A DNA stretch of 11,383 nt from CAYTPE01 sp964439885 (GCA_964439885.1 CAYTPE010000037.1:1-11383); one strand, 5' to 3'. Numbered from the stretch's first letter, positions 1 through 6,920 are shown. Notes: generated by a model from the sequence alone, not told the origin. Numbers and translations are program-made.

Positions 1-1
1 T

Positions 2-889
2 GCAGCGGCCGGGGGTCACAGTGTTCTGATGGCCGGGCCACCCGGCTCGGGCAAAACGTTGCTTGCTCGAACACTGCCCTCGATATTGCCGCGTCTCACT
101 TCGGAAGAAGCACTTGAAGTCACAAAAATTTATTCGGTTTCGGGGCTGCTCCGCAACAACCTGATTCGTACCCGACCGTTTCGTTCGCCACACCACACCG
201 CTTCCGGTGCCGCGTTAGTAGGCGGTGGACGTATACCGCGGCCCGGTGAAATTTCTTTATCACACCGCGGTGTTTTGTTTCTCGACGAATTCCCCGAATT
301 TCCGCGATTTGTAATCGAAAGTCTGCGGCAACCTCTGGAAGACGGTGTGATTACGGTAGCACGCTCACAAGGCACGGTATCATTCCCTGCGCGGTTTATT
401 TTGGTAGCCAGCCAAAACCCGTGCCCCTGCGGATACGCGACCGATCCGGATCATGAATGCACATGCAGCCCGGTGCAGCTCGTTCGGTACCAGAAAAAAA
501 TTAGCGGACCGTTGCTCGATCGTATCGATCTCCATGTTGAAGTTCCTCGAATTCAATTTGAAAAATTATCATCCGATGATTTGGCAGAATCATCAGAAAA
601 AATTCGTGAGCGAGTGGAAGTAGCGCGCGAAATTCAAACCCGACGTTTTGTGGGGCTTACAACCCACACGAATAGTGAAATGCGTAATCAGGAAATTCGG
701 GAATTCTGCAAGCTTGACGACCAGTCGATTGATTTGCTTAAAGCCGCGGTAACGCAAATGCATTTATCCGCGCGAGCCTACAACCGCATTCTTAAACTTA
801 GTCGGACGATCGCGGATTTAGCATCGTCGTCGGTCATTAAAATGGAACATGTGGCCGAAGCACTGCAGTTTAGAGCGAAGACAGACTAG
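2..889 (+). CDS. comM: ComM/YifB Mg-chelatase-like AAA+ ATPase, C-terminal part (5' end outside window)
   Basis: The frame is open from base 2 to the TAG at 887-889. The first visible residues (AAAGGHSVLMAG) run straight into Walker A GPPGSGKT at visible residues 12-19, so the ATG at 29 is internal and the true start lies upstream. In order: Walker B VLFLDEF (about 91-97), sensor-1 SQNPCPCG followed by a CxC pair (about 138-156, four Cys that could bind metal), the arginine-finger type motif LLDRIDLHVEV (about 171-181), and the C-terminal Mg-chelatase domain with LSARAYNRILKLSRTIADL (about 256-274). Only the N-terminal Lon-protease-like domain of the family is missing. In gamma-proteobacteria ComM is a hexameric branch-migration helicase that helps integrate single-stranded DNA during natural transformation; the same role here is inferred. 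It converges on the Hcp-like genes and ends at the terminator at 945-978. Confidence 0.93.
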   Translation, partial: AAAGGHSVLMAGPPGSGKTLLARTLPSILPRLTSEEALEVTKIYSVSGLLRNNLIRTRPFRSPHHTASGAALVGGGRIPRPGEISLSHRGVLFLDEFPEFPRFVIESLRQPLEDGVITVARSQGTVSFPARFILVASQNPCPCGYATDPDHECTCSPVQLVRYQKKISGPLLDRIDLHVEVPRIQFEKLSSDDLAESSEKIRERVEVAREIQTRRFVGLTTHTNSEMRNQEIREFCKLDDQSIDLLKAAVTQMHLSARAYNRILKLSRTIADLASSSVIKMEHVAEALQFRAKTD

Positions 890-944
890 CACAATATGCG
901 GAGAGGTGTGTCAAAGTGTAGAATGTGGTGTATTACGAGTAAAT

Positions 945-978
945 AAAAACTCCTCAAGGTATTTCTTGAGGAGTTTTT
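945..978. terminator. Bidirectional Rho-independent terminator
   Basis: There is a perfect 14-bp stem: left arm 945-958 (AAAAACTCCTCAAG), six-base loop 959-964, right arm 965-978. It is T-rich on both outer sides (TTTTTATTTTTT on plus, TTTTTATTTA on minus). It lies between the convergent comM gene and the Ser/Thr-rich Hcp-like gene, whose stop is at 984-986, and can serve both. Confidence 0.9.
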
Positions 979-983
979 ATTTT

Positions 984-1991
984 TTAGAAGGTTGTGGATC
1001 CGCCAGAGACATTGCCGGAAGAAGCACTCGTACCTCCGGAGGAATCAGTAGTCCCGCTCGATTGTGTGGCGGTGACTCCTGAAGGCGAAGAGCTGTACCC
1101 ACTTGCGGCAGTACCATACGAAGAAGCGGCATTTTGTGAGGTAGCAGCCGACGAGTTGGTTGCAGTGTCAGAATGAGTTGATTGAGCAGTAGCGGTGTTG
1201 GCAGTAGTCACGTCAGTTTTTGTTTCGGTAGGTACTTTTTTGGTTGCCGCTGTAGTGTCGAGCGGTATGTCCGAATGTGTGACAGTCGGATCGACGGGAA
1301 GAGTAGAAGTATCAGTGGGCGGGACTGGTGGCGGCAGAACAGGGGCACAGATACCTTTTATCTGAATAACGTTTTTGACTCCGGCGTTTTTTGGAGGGTC
1401 TGTCCAAAAGCAGGAAAGATGCTGTTCACAGGTTGGTTGATCGGACAGCGCGGCACAGTCCGCCGGGTTATTTGCATCGTCTGCAAGACGCGTCACTTTT
1501 TTAGCAGAGAGTAAAAGTTCTGTGGTAAAGGGAGCTGTAGATGATTTGGCGCTCAATTTTACAGAGAGGATGGTGACACTCGTAAGTTTCCATGAGACAG
1601 TGGTACCATCAGATCGAGCCGAGGATAGTACCATCTGTTTGATTGGAGAGCCTGCGGTTAGTGTAGTAAGAAATGTGTTGCTGTTTTCGTCTGTTTCGAC
1701 AACTGCTTGTAGATATGATGTGTCAGCGCCCGACGATATCCATGCGGAATCTATAAGGGTAAATTCCCCTTGATGTCCAGGGTCGGTTGCGTGTCCGTTC
1801 ACACCATCGATTTTTAAATAAGTGCCCGGATGAGAAATTTTTTCTCCAAGCACATGAACTGAAGTAGGGTTACGTGCCATTCGATGGGACGGAAACAGTG
1901 TGTTTGATGTTGTTTTTATCGTCGCGGCCGCCACCAACACAAACGCGACCAAGAGCAGGGCAGTGCGACGATGGGAGGGGGGAGTGTGCAT
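984..1991 (-). CDS. Exported protein: Hcp-like domain, four-Cys segment and long Ser/Thr-rich tail
   Basis: 335 residues. A positively charged start is followed by a hydrophobic segment (residues 11-24, ALLLVAFVLVAAAT), read as a signal peptide or N-terminal anchor. Residues 57-168 resemble the Hcp/T6SS tube-protein family: the opening TYLKIDGVNGHATDPGHQGEF matches the family pattern (F/Y)LK(I/L)DG(I/V).G.(S/A)TD..H.GE, and later strands include VSWKLTSVTILSV. A short segment follows with Cys at 179, 188, 194 and 215 (SCFW and GIC), which could form two disulfides outside the cell. After the proline-rich run LPPPVPPT, residues 227-335 are mostly Thr, Ser, Ala and Gly, a mucin-like stalk or glycosylation region. 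It lies 33 nt after its paralogue at 2025-2603, so they are probably co-transcribed. The ATG at 1989-1991 has no clear Shine-Dalgarno sequence. The Hcp call is by pattern; the function is unknown. Confidence 0.75.
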   Translation of the reverse strand: MHTPPSHRRTALLLVAFVLVAAATIKTTSNTLFPSHRMARNPTSVHVLGEKISHPGTYLKIDGVNGHATDPGHQGEFTLIDSAWISSGADTSYLQAVVETDENSNTFLTTLTAGSPIKQMVLSSARSDGTTVSWKLTSVTILSVKLSAKSSTAPFTTELLLSAKKVTRLADDANNPADCAALSDQPTCEQHLSCFWTDPPKNAGVKNVIQIKGICAPVLPPPVPPTDTSTLPVDPTVTHSDIPLDTTAATKKVPTETKTDVTTANTATAQSTHSDTATNSSAATSQNAASSYGTAASGYSSSPSGVTATQSSGTTDSSGGTSASSGNVSGGSTTF

Positions 1992-2024
1992 ACGGCGAAC
2001 GGTTGAAGTATGACTTAAAATTAT

Positions 2025-2603
2025 TTATTTACTCACTGTTGTGTTCGCCAGAATACCGTTCGGGTTGACGTAGTCGAGGGTTAATTTTTTGAAAGTTAGT
2101 GTGAGGTGATCGGATGGTACAGCGTCCGTGTTTGCCCCGGCCATGCCGTAGCCGGAAATCTGCGCATCAGTTAGTTTGAGACTGATAATGGGGCCACGAG
2201 CGGTTTCAATCGTTACAAGGGCATTTTTCATGCGCTTACCATTTGCTAAAAGTTGTAAAAGATCGGCCGATGCCGCGCCTGACTTTATATAAACAGAAAC
2301 ATCACCATAGGCTACTTTTTGTACCCCACCCCCACCACCACCTTTAAGCGCGCCTACCTGTGAAGACTCCCAACTGACAGAGGTGATGTCGAATTCGCCA
2401 TTGTGGCCTACATCAGTACTGTCGCCGAAAACACCATCGAGCTTGAGAAACATTTTTTGCGTCGGAGCAGATGGTCCGCTGACGTCAGCTTGAGCCGGAG
2501 CGACCGACACTGAAAGTGTCGCAAGCATAAAAATAAGACTGCCTACCACGAGCGCGCTCACCACTTGTCGTGAACGAGACGCAAGTTGCTGTTTGATACT
2601 CAT
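2025..2603 (-). CDS. Sec-exported Hcp-like (type VI tube protein family) protein
   Basis: 192 residues. A Sec signal peptide is clear: basic N-terminus (KQQLASRSR), hydrophobic core 14-34, and a signal peptidase I site AQA|D after residue 39. The mature part is one Hcp-like domain (PF05638 type), about 50-178. Features are KMFLKLDGVFGDSTDVGHNGEFD (49-71, written with the family pattern in mind), the central DVSVYIKSGAASADLLQLL (101-119), ALVTIET, the strand ISLKLTDAQISGYG (140-153) and the closing LTLTFKKLTLDY (167-178). These follow the order of Hcp1-family proteins, which form hexameric rings stacked into the T6SS tube. A six-glycine run (88-93) sits in the loop after the second strand. A canonical T6SS Hcp has no signal peptide, and no other T6SS gene is visible, so a surface or secreted role is more likely than a contractile injection tube. 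First gene of a two-gene unit behind the promoter at 2666-2694. Confidence 0.8.
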   Translation of the reverse strand: MSIKQQLASRSRQVVSALVVGSLIFMLATLSVSVAPAQADVSGPSAPTQKMFLKLDGVFGDSTDVGHNGEFDITSVSWESSQVGALKGGGGGGVQKVAYGDVSVYIKSGAASADLLQLLANGKRMKNALVTIETARGPIISLKLTDAQISGYGMAGANTDAVPSDHLTLTFKKLTLDYVNPNGILANTTVSK

Positions 2604-2665
2604 AATGAGATTTCAAAAATAAATAAAATGATAAAAAAGTAGGCAAGCTTAACAACAACCACTCT

Positions 2666-2694
2666 AGTATAGCACAAAAAAGTGATTTTGTCAA
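2666..2694 (-). promoter_or_regulatory. Sigma-70-type promoter of the Hcp-like gene pair
   Basis: On the minus strand, the -35 box TTGACA (2689-2694) and -10 box TATACT (2666-2671) are separated by exactly 17 bases. Transcription should start near 2659, giving a leader of about 55 nt before the ATG at 2603. The -35 box begins only two bases after the terminator of the preceding gene, so the pair is separately transcribed. Confidence 0.85.
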
Positions 2695-2696
2695 TC

Positions 2697-2726
2697 AAAA
2701 AAACCGCTATAATTAGCGGTTTTTTT
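2697..2726 (-). terminator. Rho-independent terminator of the 3D-domain gene
   Basis: There is a 13-bp perfect stem (2697-2709 with 2714-2726) around the tetraloop TAAT. The stem core is CCGCTA/TAGCGG, flanked by A7/T7, so it can work in either direction. It lies 21 bases after the stop of the 3D-domain gene (2748). The core also fits the GCTA-N4-TAGC pattern seen upstream of that gene. Confidence 0.85.
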
Positions 2727-2747
2727 GTTTTCTGTTGGCTGTGTCTG

Positions 2748-3302
2748 TTATTTCGCAGCCAATTCTTGCTTAACGTAGTAAATTTCCACCGTTACATGTT
2801 TGCGACCAAATTTGAGCGCTTCTTTGCGGGTCGTATCAAGCCACACATCAAAGTGGCCGAAGGTATACCGTTTGTTCATGCGGTCTTCTACCGTGAACAC
2901 TTTATCGCCATACACTTCAGGAATACGAACCAATGTGCCAAAGGGTAAACCATTAGCCGCAATCATACCGTCGTGAACACGCTTACCATTTGCGGCGATA
3001 AACGGACTGTCGTCAGTTTGGCCAGGGGTACTGGTGTAGGCACTCACTTCGGCACGCTCGAGCACCAAGTCTGGCACGCCGAGTTCGTCGGTGATTTCCG
3101 GACCGCCACCGTGCAAAAAGAGACCGTTGGGAGCTTCTTGGATGGCAGTAGGAATCGAAGAGGTGTCGGTGGTGGTGGGGATCGTGTCGTCGGCCGCTAC
3201 TACGATCGGGTTGAAGATTTGGAATACGAGCGAAACGATAGCAAGAGCGTTAATAAGGTACTCTACGGCAAAAAGGTTGAATTTTTGCGTATATTGAGCC
3301 AT
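2748..3302 (-). CDS. Secreted 3D-domain protein (MltA/RlpA-like beta-barrel, cell-wall acting)
   Basis: 184 residues. A hydrophobic N-terminal segment (about 10-36) is read as a signal peptide or anchor ending near VVAA|DD. A Thr/Ser/Pro-rich linker (40-58) follows, then the 3D domain (84-176). The domain shows VSAYTSTPG (86-94), IAANG, MIAANGLPFGTLVRIPE (113-129), VFTVEDRM and FDVWLD. The three conserved Asp that give the domain its name appear as D140, D152 and D156, and the closing strand is FGRKHVTVEIY (165-175). In this family the fold resembles the MltA lytic-transglycosylase core and acts on, or binds, peptidoglycan. It is transcribed divergently from the PBP gene and shares its control region. 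The ATG at 3300-3302 follows a leader of about 130 nt with no evident Shine-Dalgarno sequence. Confidence 0.82.
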   Translation of the reverse strand: MAQYTQKFNLFAVEYLINALAIVSLVFQIFNPIVVAADDTIPTTTDTSSIPTAIQEAPNGLFLHGGGPEITDELGVPDLVLERAEVSAYTSTPGQTDDSPFIAANGKRVHDGMIAANGLPFGTLVRIPEVYGDKVFTVEDRMNKRYTFGHFDVWLDTTRKEALKFGRKHVTVEIYYVKQELAAK

Positions 3303-3353
3303 ATTTTAATTAAGCTATTACTATATACGACGGGCGGCAGTGAGCGGATTTAC

Positions 3354-3367
3354 CGCTAATATTAGCC
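3354..3367. promoter_or_regulatory. Operator candidate, copy 3 of GGCTA-N4-TAGCC (one mismatch)
   Basis: CGCTA-ATAT-TAGCC differs from the consensus only in its first base; its inner 12 bases form a perfect palindrome. It lies inside the predicted leader of the 3D-domain transcript, downstream of the start site near 3436, with its centre about 137 bp from copy 1. It could be a repressor site or, in RNA, part of a small hairpin. It overlaps the short inverted repeat AGCGG/CCGCT at about 3343-3357. Confidence 0.45.
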
Positions 3368-3442
3368 GTTTTATCGCAGTTACCGTTGTGAGGGGACTAA
3401 AAAAGATACCCTTAACGGATATCCTTCACAAAGTAACCAACC

Positions 3443-3471
3443 ATATTATCACAATTTGGCACTTTTGTCAA
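3443..3471 (-). promoter_or_regulatory. Sigma-70-type promoter of the 3D-domain gene
   Basis: On the minus strand, the -35 box TTGACA (3466-3471) and -10 box TAATAT (3443-3448) are separated by 17 bases. Transcription should start near 3436, leaving an unusually long leader of about 130 nt. Palindrome copies 1 and 2 lie directly upstream of the -35 box and copy 3 in the leader. Confidence 0.85.
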
Positions 3472-3490
3472 GGGGTTAGCGCCATATTTT

Positions 3491-3504
3491 GGCTATATTT
3501 AGCC
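3491..3504. promoter_or_regulatory. Operator candidate, copy 1 of GGCTA-N4-TAGCC
   Basis: GGCTA-TATT-TAGCC. The symmetry extends to 10-bp arms (3486-3495 with 3500-3509, ATTTTGGCTA/TAGCCAAAAT) around a 4-base spacer. It lies 20 bp upstream of the -35 box of the 3D-domain promoter, between it and the PBP promoter, where an activator or shared regulator would bind. It has no T-tract and no coding role, so a terminator is unlikely. Confidence 0.6.
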
Positions 3505-3523
3505 AAAATGTTGTAATATGCTG

Positions 3524-3537
3524 GGCTAAGATTAGCC
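3524..3537. promoter_or_regulatory. Operator candidate, copy 2 of GGCTA-N4-TAGCC
   Basis: GGCTA-AGAT-TAGCC has the same two half-sites and the same 4-base spacer as copy 1. Its centre is 33 bp away, close to three helical turns, which would place two dimers on one face of the DNA. It lies 25 bp upstream of the candidate -35 box of the PBP promoter. Confidence 0.6.
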
Positions 3538-3561
3538 ATTTTGACCATTTATGCCTTGAGC

Positions 3562-3590
3562 TTGAAGAAAGACGCCTAGTATGGTACAGT
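3562..3590 (+). promoter_or_regulatory. Candidate extended -10 promoter of the PBP gene
   Basis: TTGAAG (3562-3567) and TACAGT (3585-3590) are separated by 17 bases, with TGG just before the -10 box (TGn extension). The start site would be near 3597, about 100 nt before the chosen ATG. It is weaker than the opposite promoter at 3443-3471. A further TTGACC at 3541 has no good partner. Confidence 0.45.
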
Positions 3591-3696
3591 TTATAAAAAA
3601 AAGAGCACACGAAAGGCTTGGTACACGTGTACGTTCGGGTTTCACCCAATCGTGCGCCGCCGCCATTCCCATATCTCCCTTTCAAGTTTGTTATTT

Positions 3697-6564
3697 ATGC
3701 CCACCCCACAGGTACATACTCGGCCACTCAGACGCGTCTATGGAGAAATCCATGAGCGCGCCAGGGCTCAGGTGGCTCGTTGGCGAGGAAAAAAGTTTTC
3801 ATGGAAAAAAGCACTGCAAGTAGCCGTGATTTTTTTTGGCGCGTGTTTTATTTTTGGCACTGCCCTTGTACTCTGGGTGAGCCGAGATCTACCCGATCCA
3901 AACCATCTCTCAGACGCGCAGATTGCCCAGAGTACCAAAATTTACGATCGAACAGGAAAACATTTGCTCTATGAAGTGTACCAAGATCAAAAACGGACTA
4001 TTATAAACATGGATCAGATCTCACCATTTATCGTGCACGCCACGGTGGCGGTGGAAGATAAAGAATTTTATACGCACAGCGGTATTCGCGTGGTTAGTAT
4101 TATTCGTGCTGGAGTGTCAGACGTCATCAATCGTTTGCTGCGCCTGGTGGGCATTCGCCGCACCACTGGCTCGGGCGGCGGTTCCACCCTTACGCAACAG
4201 CTCGTAAAAAATACCATCGTTGGTAATAGCCGCTCACTTATCCGTAAAGTAAAAGAAGCGATTTTGGCAATTCAGCTGGAAAAGCGTTACTCCAAAGACG
4301 ACATTCTCAAACTATATCTTAACCAAATTCCTTACGGTTCAACTAACTACGGTGTGGAGTCTGCCGCGCAAAGCTATTTTCACAAGAGCGCGAAAGACGT
4401 GACGCTTGCCGAAGCAGCCACGATCGCCGGTATGGTGCAGTCACCGAGCCGCTACTTGAACCATTTGGATCAGTTGCAGCAGCGTCGCAATGTGGTGCTC
4501 AAACTGATGTTTGAGCAGGGGTACATTACCGAAGATCAAAAAAAAGCCGCTCAAGCCGAGCCGCTCCATATGTACATCAACAACGGCATCTTGGCCGCGC
4601 CGCATTTTGTGCTGTATGTGAAGCAGCAGCTCGCTGATCAGTTTGGAGAAAAATTAGTTGATACGGGTGGTCTGAAAGTGATCACCACGCTTGATTATGA
4701 TAAGCAACAACAGGCCGAGAAAATTGTGAAAGAAAATGGTGATAAATTCGCGAAGGAGTCACACGCCAATAACGCCGCGATGGTTGCTATCGATCCGAAA
4801 ACCGGGCAGATAATTTCGATGGTAGGATCGCGTGATTTCTTTAACGAAGAAATCGACGGACAGTTTAATGTTATTACGTCTGCCAAACTACAGCCCGGTT
4901 CATCGCTCAAACCATTCGTCTACACCGCCGCGTTCGAAAAAGGTTTTACACCCGATACCGTTCTGTATGATGTACAAACAAGCTTTGATTCTAAATATCA
5001 TCCGCACGATTACGACGGCAAAGAGAGAGGCCTGCTCACAATGCGCAAAGCACTGCAAGGGTCGCTCAATATCCCGGCAGTGAAAACATTGTATTTGGTT
5101 GGTTTGAACAACATGATGCAGTTCGCGCAGCGCTTTGGTTACACCACCTTGACCGACAGATGCCAGCTCACCATGGTGCTTGGAGGCTGTGAGGTGAACC
5201 CGCTCGAACACACGAATGCCTATGCCACCCTAGCTGATAATGGCGTCTATCACGCGCCAGTTAGTATTTTGCAAGTCACTGACCCAAATGGAAATTCCTT
5301 GTTTCAGTGGCAACCAAATGAAGGTACAGTTGCCATCAAACCTGAACTGGCGGCTACCATCAGCAACGTACTCTCCGATAACGACGCGCGCGCGTACATG
5401 TTTGGCGCGGTGAATAACCTCACCTTACCAGACCGAAAAGTGGCGGCCAAAACCGGTACCACGAACGACACGAAAGCAGTGTGGACAATGGGGTATGTAC
5501 CGTCGCTCGCGGTGGGTGTGTGGGTGGGCAACTCCGATAATTCCCCTATGACAGGTACGAGCAACAAACTCGCGGCCGTGGTTTGGAATCAATTTATGCG
5601 AGCGGCGCTTGCTTCCACGACACCAGAGTCTTTTCCTGTACCCCCCGCGAATGATGCCACCAAACCAGTGCTGCGTGGTACCGATAATGGTATTAAACTG
5701 TCGGTCGATACCCTCACCGGCAAAATTGCTACTTCGTCTACACCACCTAATTTGATTGTTGAGAAATTATTTTTACCACCACACGATATCTTGTTTTACG
5801 TGGATAAAGATGACCCACGCGGACCAGCGCCTGCGAACCCAGGCAATGACCCACAATACGATCGTTGGGAAGCGGGGTTGCAAGATTGGGTGAGAAGAAT
5901 GAATGAAGCCGGCACGCCGGTGTCACTCGAAGAGCCGCCCACGGAATATGACTCTTCGGCGTCCGTAGCTCCTGAGCAAATGCCAACCGTGCAGATAAAT
6001 AGTCCGATGAACGGCGCGATACTTAATTCTCGATCTCTGAATTTTCAAATTAACGCCGCCGCGCCACGCGGAGTGAAACAAGTTGTCTACTACATTGACG
6101 GTGCTCAGGTGGCAAGTTCAAACCAGTACCCGTTCGGTACCACTTATTACGCGAAATTTTTGGAGAAAGGACAGCACACACTCAGAGTATACGCGGTGGA
6201 TGATATTGGCAATACTGGCATTACGGAATCCACGTTTGACCTTGAGGCGGAGTTTGATCCACCGGATTTTGAATGGTTTAGTGGCAATATGCTCACGGTG
6301 ACCGCGCAAAATTTTCCCAACCCCGTCTATATTCAACCGTTCCGTTGGGATGCCGCTCAGAAATTGGAAATATACCTTGAAGGCGGTGGACAAAGTAAGC
6401 TTATCTACACCTTTACGCCGGCATCCGATAAACTCATTAATAGTCAGCTCCTCACATTTACCTGGCAGCACTTTCCCGGAGTTGGTAGCCACACACTTCG
6501 TGGTATTCTCACCGACGGGAACGGGCGCACGGTAGAAAAAGATTTGATTGTGACGGCGAATTGA
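3697..6564 (+). CDS. Class A penicillin-binding protein (GT51 glycosyltransferase + transpeptidase) with Ig-like C-terminal extension
   Basis: 955 residues from the ATG at 3697; a GTG at 3652 would add 15 residues of unlikely composition, and neither start has a Shine-Dalgarno sequence. A basic cytoplasmic tail leads into one membrane helix (about 39-61). GT51 domain (about 85-270): VEDKEFYTHSG with catalytic Glu120, GGGSTLTQQLVKN (160-172), then LYLNQIPYGS. Transpeptidase domain (about 365-640): SSLK with nucleophile Ser402, SLN (456-458) and KTGTT (585-589). The protein polymerises lipid II and cross-links peptide stems outside the membrane. After about 645 comes a long linker, an Ig-like beta domain (about 764-850, from PTVQINSPMNG to STFDLE) and a last beta-rich region (about 860-955), perhaps wall- or partner-binding. 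Divergent from the 3D-domain gene. All catalytic motifs are intact. Confidence 0.95.
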   Translation: MPTPQVHTRPLRRVYGEIHERARAQVARWRGKKFSWKKALQVAVIFFGACFIFGTALVLWVSRDLPDPNHLSDAQIAQSTKIYDRTGKHLLYEVYQDQKRTIINMDQISPFIVHATVAVEDKEFYTHSGIRVVSIIRAGVSDVINRLLRLVGIRRTTGSGGGSTLTQQLVKNTIVGNSRSLIRKVKEAILAIQLEKRYSKDDILKLYLNQIPYGSTNYGVESAAQSYFHKSAKDVTLAEAATIAGMVQSPSRYLNHLDQLQQRRNVVLKLMFEQGYITEDQKKAAQAEPLHMYINNGILAAPHFVLYVKQQLADQFGEKLVDTGGLKVITTLDYDKQQQAEKIVKENGDKFAKESHANNAAMVAIDPKTGQIISMVGSRDFFNEEIDGQFNVITSAKLQPGSSLKPFVYTAAFEKGFTPDTVLYDVQTSFDSKYHPHDYDGKERGLLTMRKALQGSLNIPAVKTLYLVGLNNMMQFAQRFGYTTLTDRCQLTMVLGGCEVNPLEHTNAYATLADNGVYHAPVSILQVTDPNGNSLFQWQPNEGTVAIKPELAATISNVLSDNDARAYMFGAVNNLTLPDRKVAAKTGTTNDTKAVWTMGYVPSLAVGVWVGNSDNSPMTGTSNKLAAVVWNQFMRAALASTTPESFPVPPANDATKPVLRGTDNGIKLSVDTLTGKIATSSTPPNLIVEKLFLPPHDILFYVDKDDPRGPAPANPGNDPQYDRWEAGLQDWVRRMNEAGTPVSLEEPPTEYDSSASVAPEQMPTVQINSPMNGAILNSRSLNFQINAAAPRGVKQVVYYIDGAQVASSNQYPFGTTYYAKFLEKGQHTLRVYAVDDIGNTGITESTFDLEAEFDPPDFEWFSGNMLTVTAQNFPNPVYIQPFRWDAAQKLEIYLEGGGQSKLIYTFTPASDKLINSQLLTFTWQHFPGVGSHTLRGILTDGNGRTVEKDLIVTAN

Positions 6565-6590
6565 AACTGAAAAGAGTAAAGAATAATAAA

Positions 6591-6620
6591 AAAGCCGACT
6601 CGATCAGTCGGCTTTATTTT
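6591..6620. terminator. Rho-independent terminator, probably bidirectional
   Basis: There is a 10-bp stem AAAGCCGACT/AGTCGGCTTT (6591-6600 with 6606-6615) around CGATC. It is followed by ATTTTTGTTTT on plus and by TTTTATTATT on minus. It lies 27 bases after the PBP stop. On the minus strand it follows closely after the TGA (6628-6630) that would end the un-duplicated form of the next gene. Confidence 0.88.
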
Positions 6621-6686
6621 TGTTTTATCATTTAATGTTTGCGGTGCGAGTGAGTTTGACTCCCTTTACTATTATGACCACACCAA

Positions 6687-6920
6687 CTATGACCATGAGA
6701 AGTAGAAAAATATAGGGTCCGGGTAGGGTCCGGGAAAATAGAGAGCCAGACGAGGAGCGGTAAAAAATCCTAGTTTTACAAAAAGTATCCAGCTGGCAAT
6801 GCCGACGAAAAGAGTGCCGCAGATGATACCGGCTGCTCCGCGACGCACGGCCTGCTGTTTGTTTGCCGGCGGCATATTGAGGATGCCATCAAATTTTTTT
6901 ATGTCTTCGAACTTGGTCAT
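6687..6920 (-). CDS. Small membrane protein, C-terminus frameshifted by an 11-bp tandem duplication
   Basis: 77 residues as it stands. A soluble, charged start (residues 1-27) is followed by one clear membrane helix (about 28-53, GAAGIICGTLFVGIASWILF). The end, PYPDPIFFYFSWS, is atypical. The shift is explained by two perfect adjacent copies of an 11-base unit at 6713-6734. Removing one copy restores a frame that continues as IFLLLMVIVGVVIIVKGV, a second membrane helix, then KLTRTANIK and TGA at 6628-6630, for 93 residues. The un-duplicated form is therefore very probably ancestral, and the present one is a shortened variant or an assembly artefact. The start overlaps the hydrolase stop as ATGA, so translation is likely coupled. 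The family was not recognised. Confidence 0.65.
   Translation of the reverse strand: MTKFEDIKKFDGILNMPPANKQQAVRRGAAGIICGTLFVGIASWILFVKLGFFTAPRLALYFPGPYPDPIFFYFSWS
6713..6734. repeat. Perfect 11-bp tandem duplication inside a coding region
   Basis: TAGGGTCCGGG occurs twice without a gap, at 6713-6723 and 6724-6734. Eleven is not a multiple of three, so gain or loss of one copy switches the reading frame of the minus-strand gene between a one-helix and a two-helix product. Confidence 0.95.

Noticed and set aside
984..2603. A type VI secretion locus
   Set aside because: Only Hcp-like domains are present, both with Sec-type N-termini; no sheath, baseplate, VgrG or ClpV gene is visible.
3343..3357. 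AGCGG/CCGCT hairpin in the 3D-domain leader as a riboswitch
   Set aside because: The stem has only five pairs and no recognisable aptamer; it is kept only as part of the long-leader observation.
3652..3696. GTG at 3652 as the PBP start, adding 15 residues
   Set aside because: The added stretch (MRRRHSHISLSSLLF) is unlike a PBP cytoplasmic tail and has no Shine-Dalgarno sequence; the ATG at 3697 opens a typical basic tail. It cannot be fully excluded.
6118..6492. Minus-strand open frame inside the PBP gene, and similar ones at 4900-5211 and 5304-5567
   Set aside because: They lie fully inside an intact, motif-rich PBP frame on the other strand.
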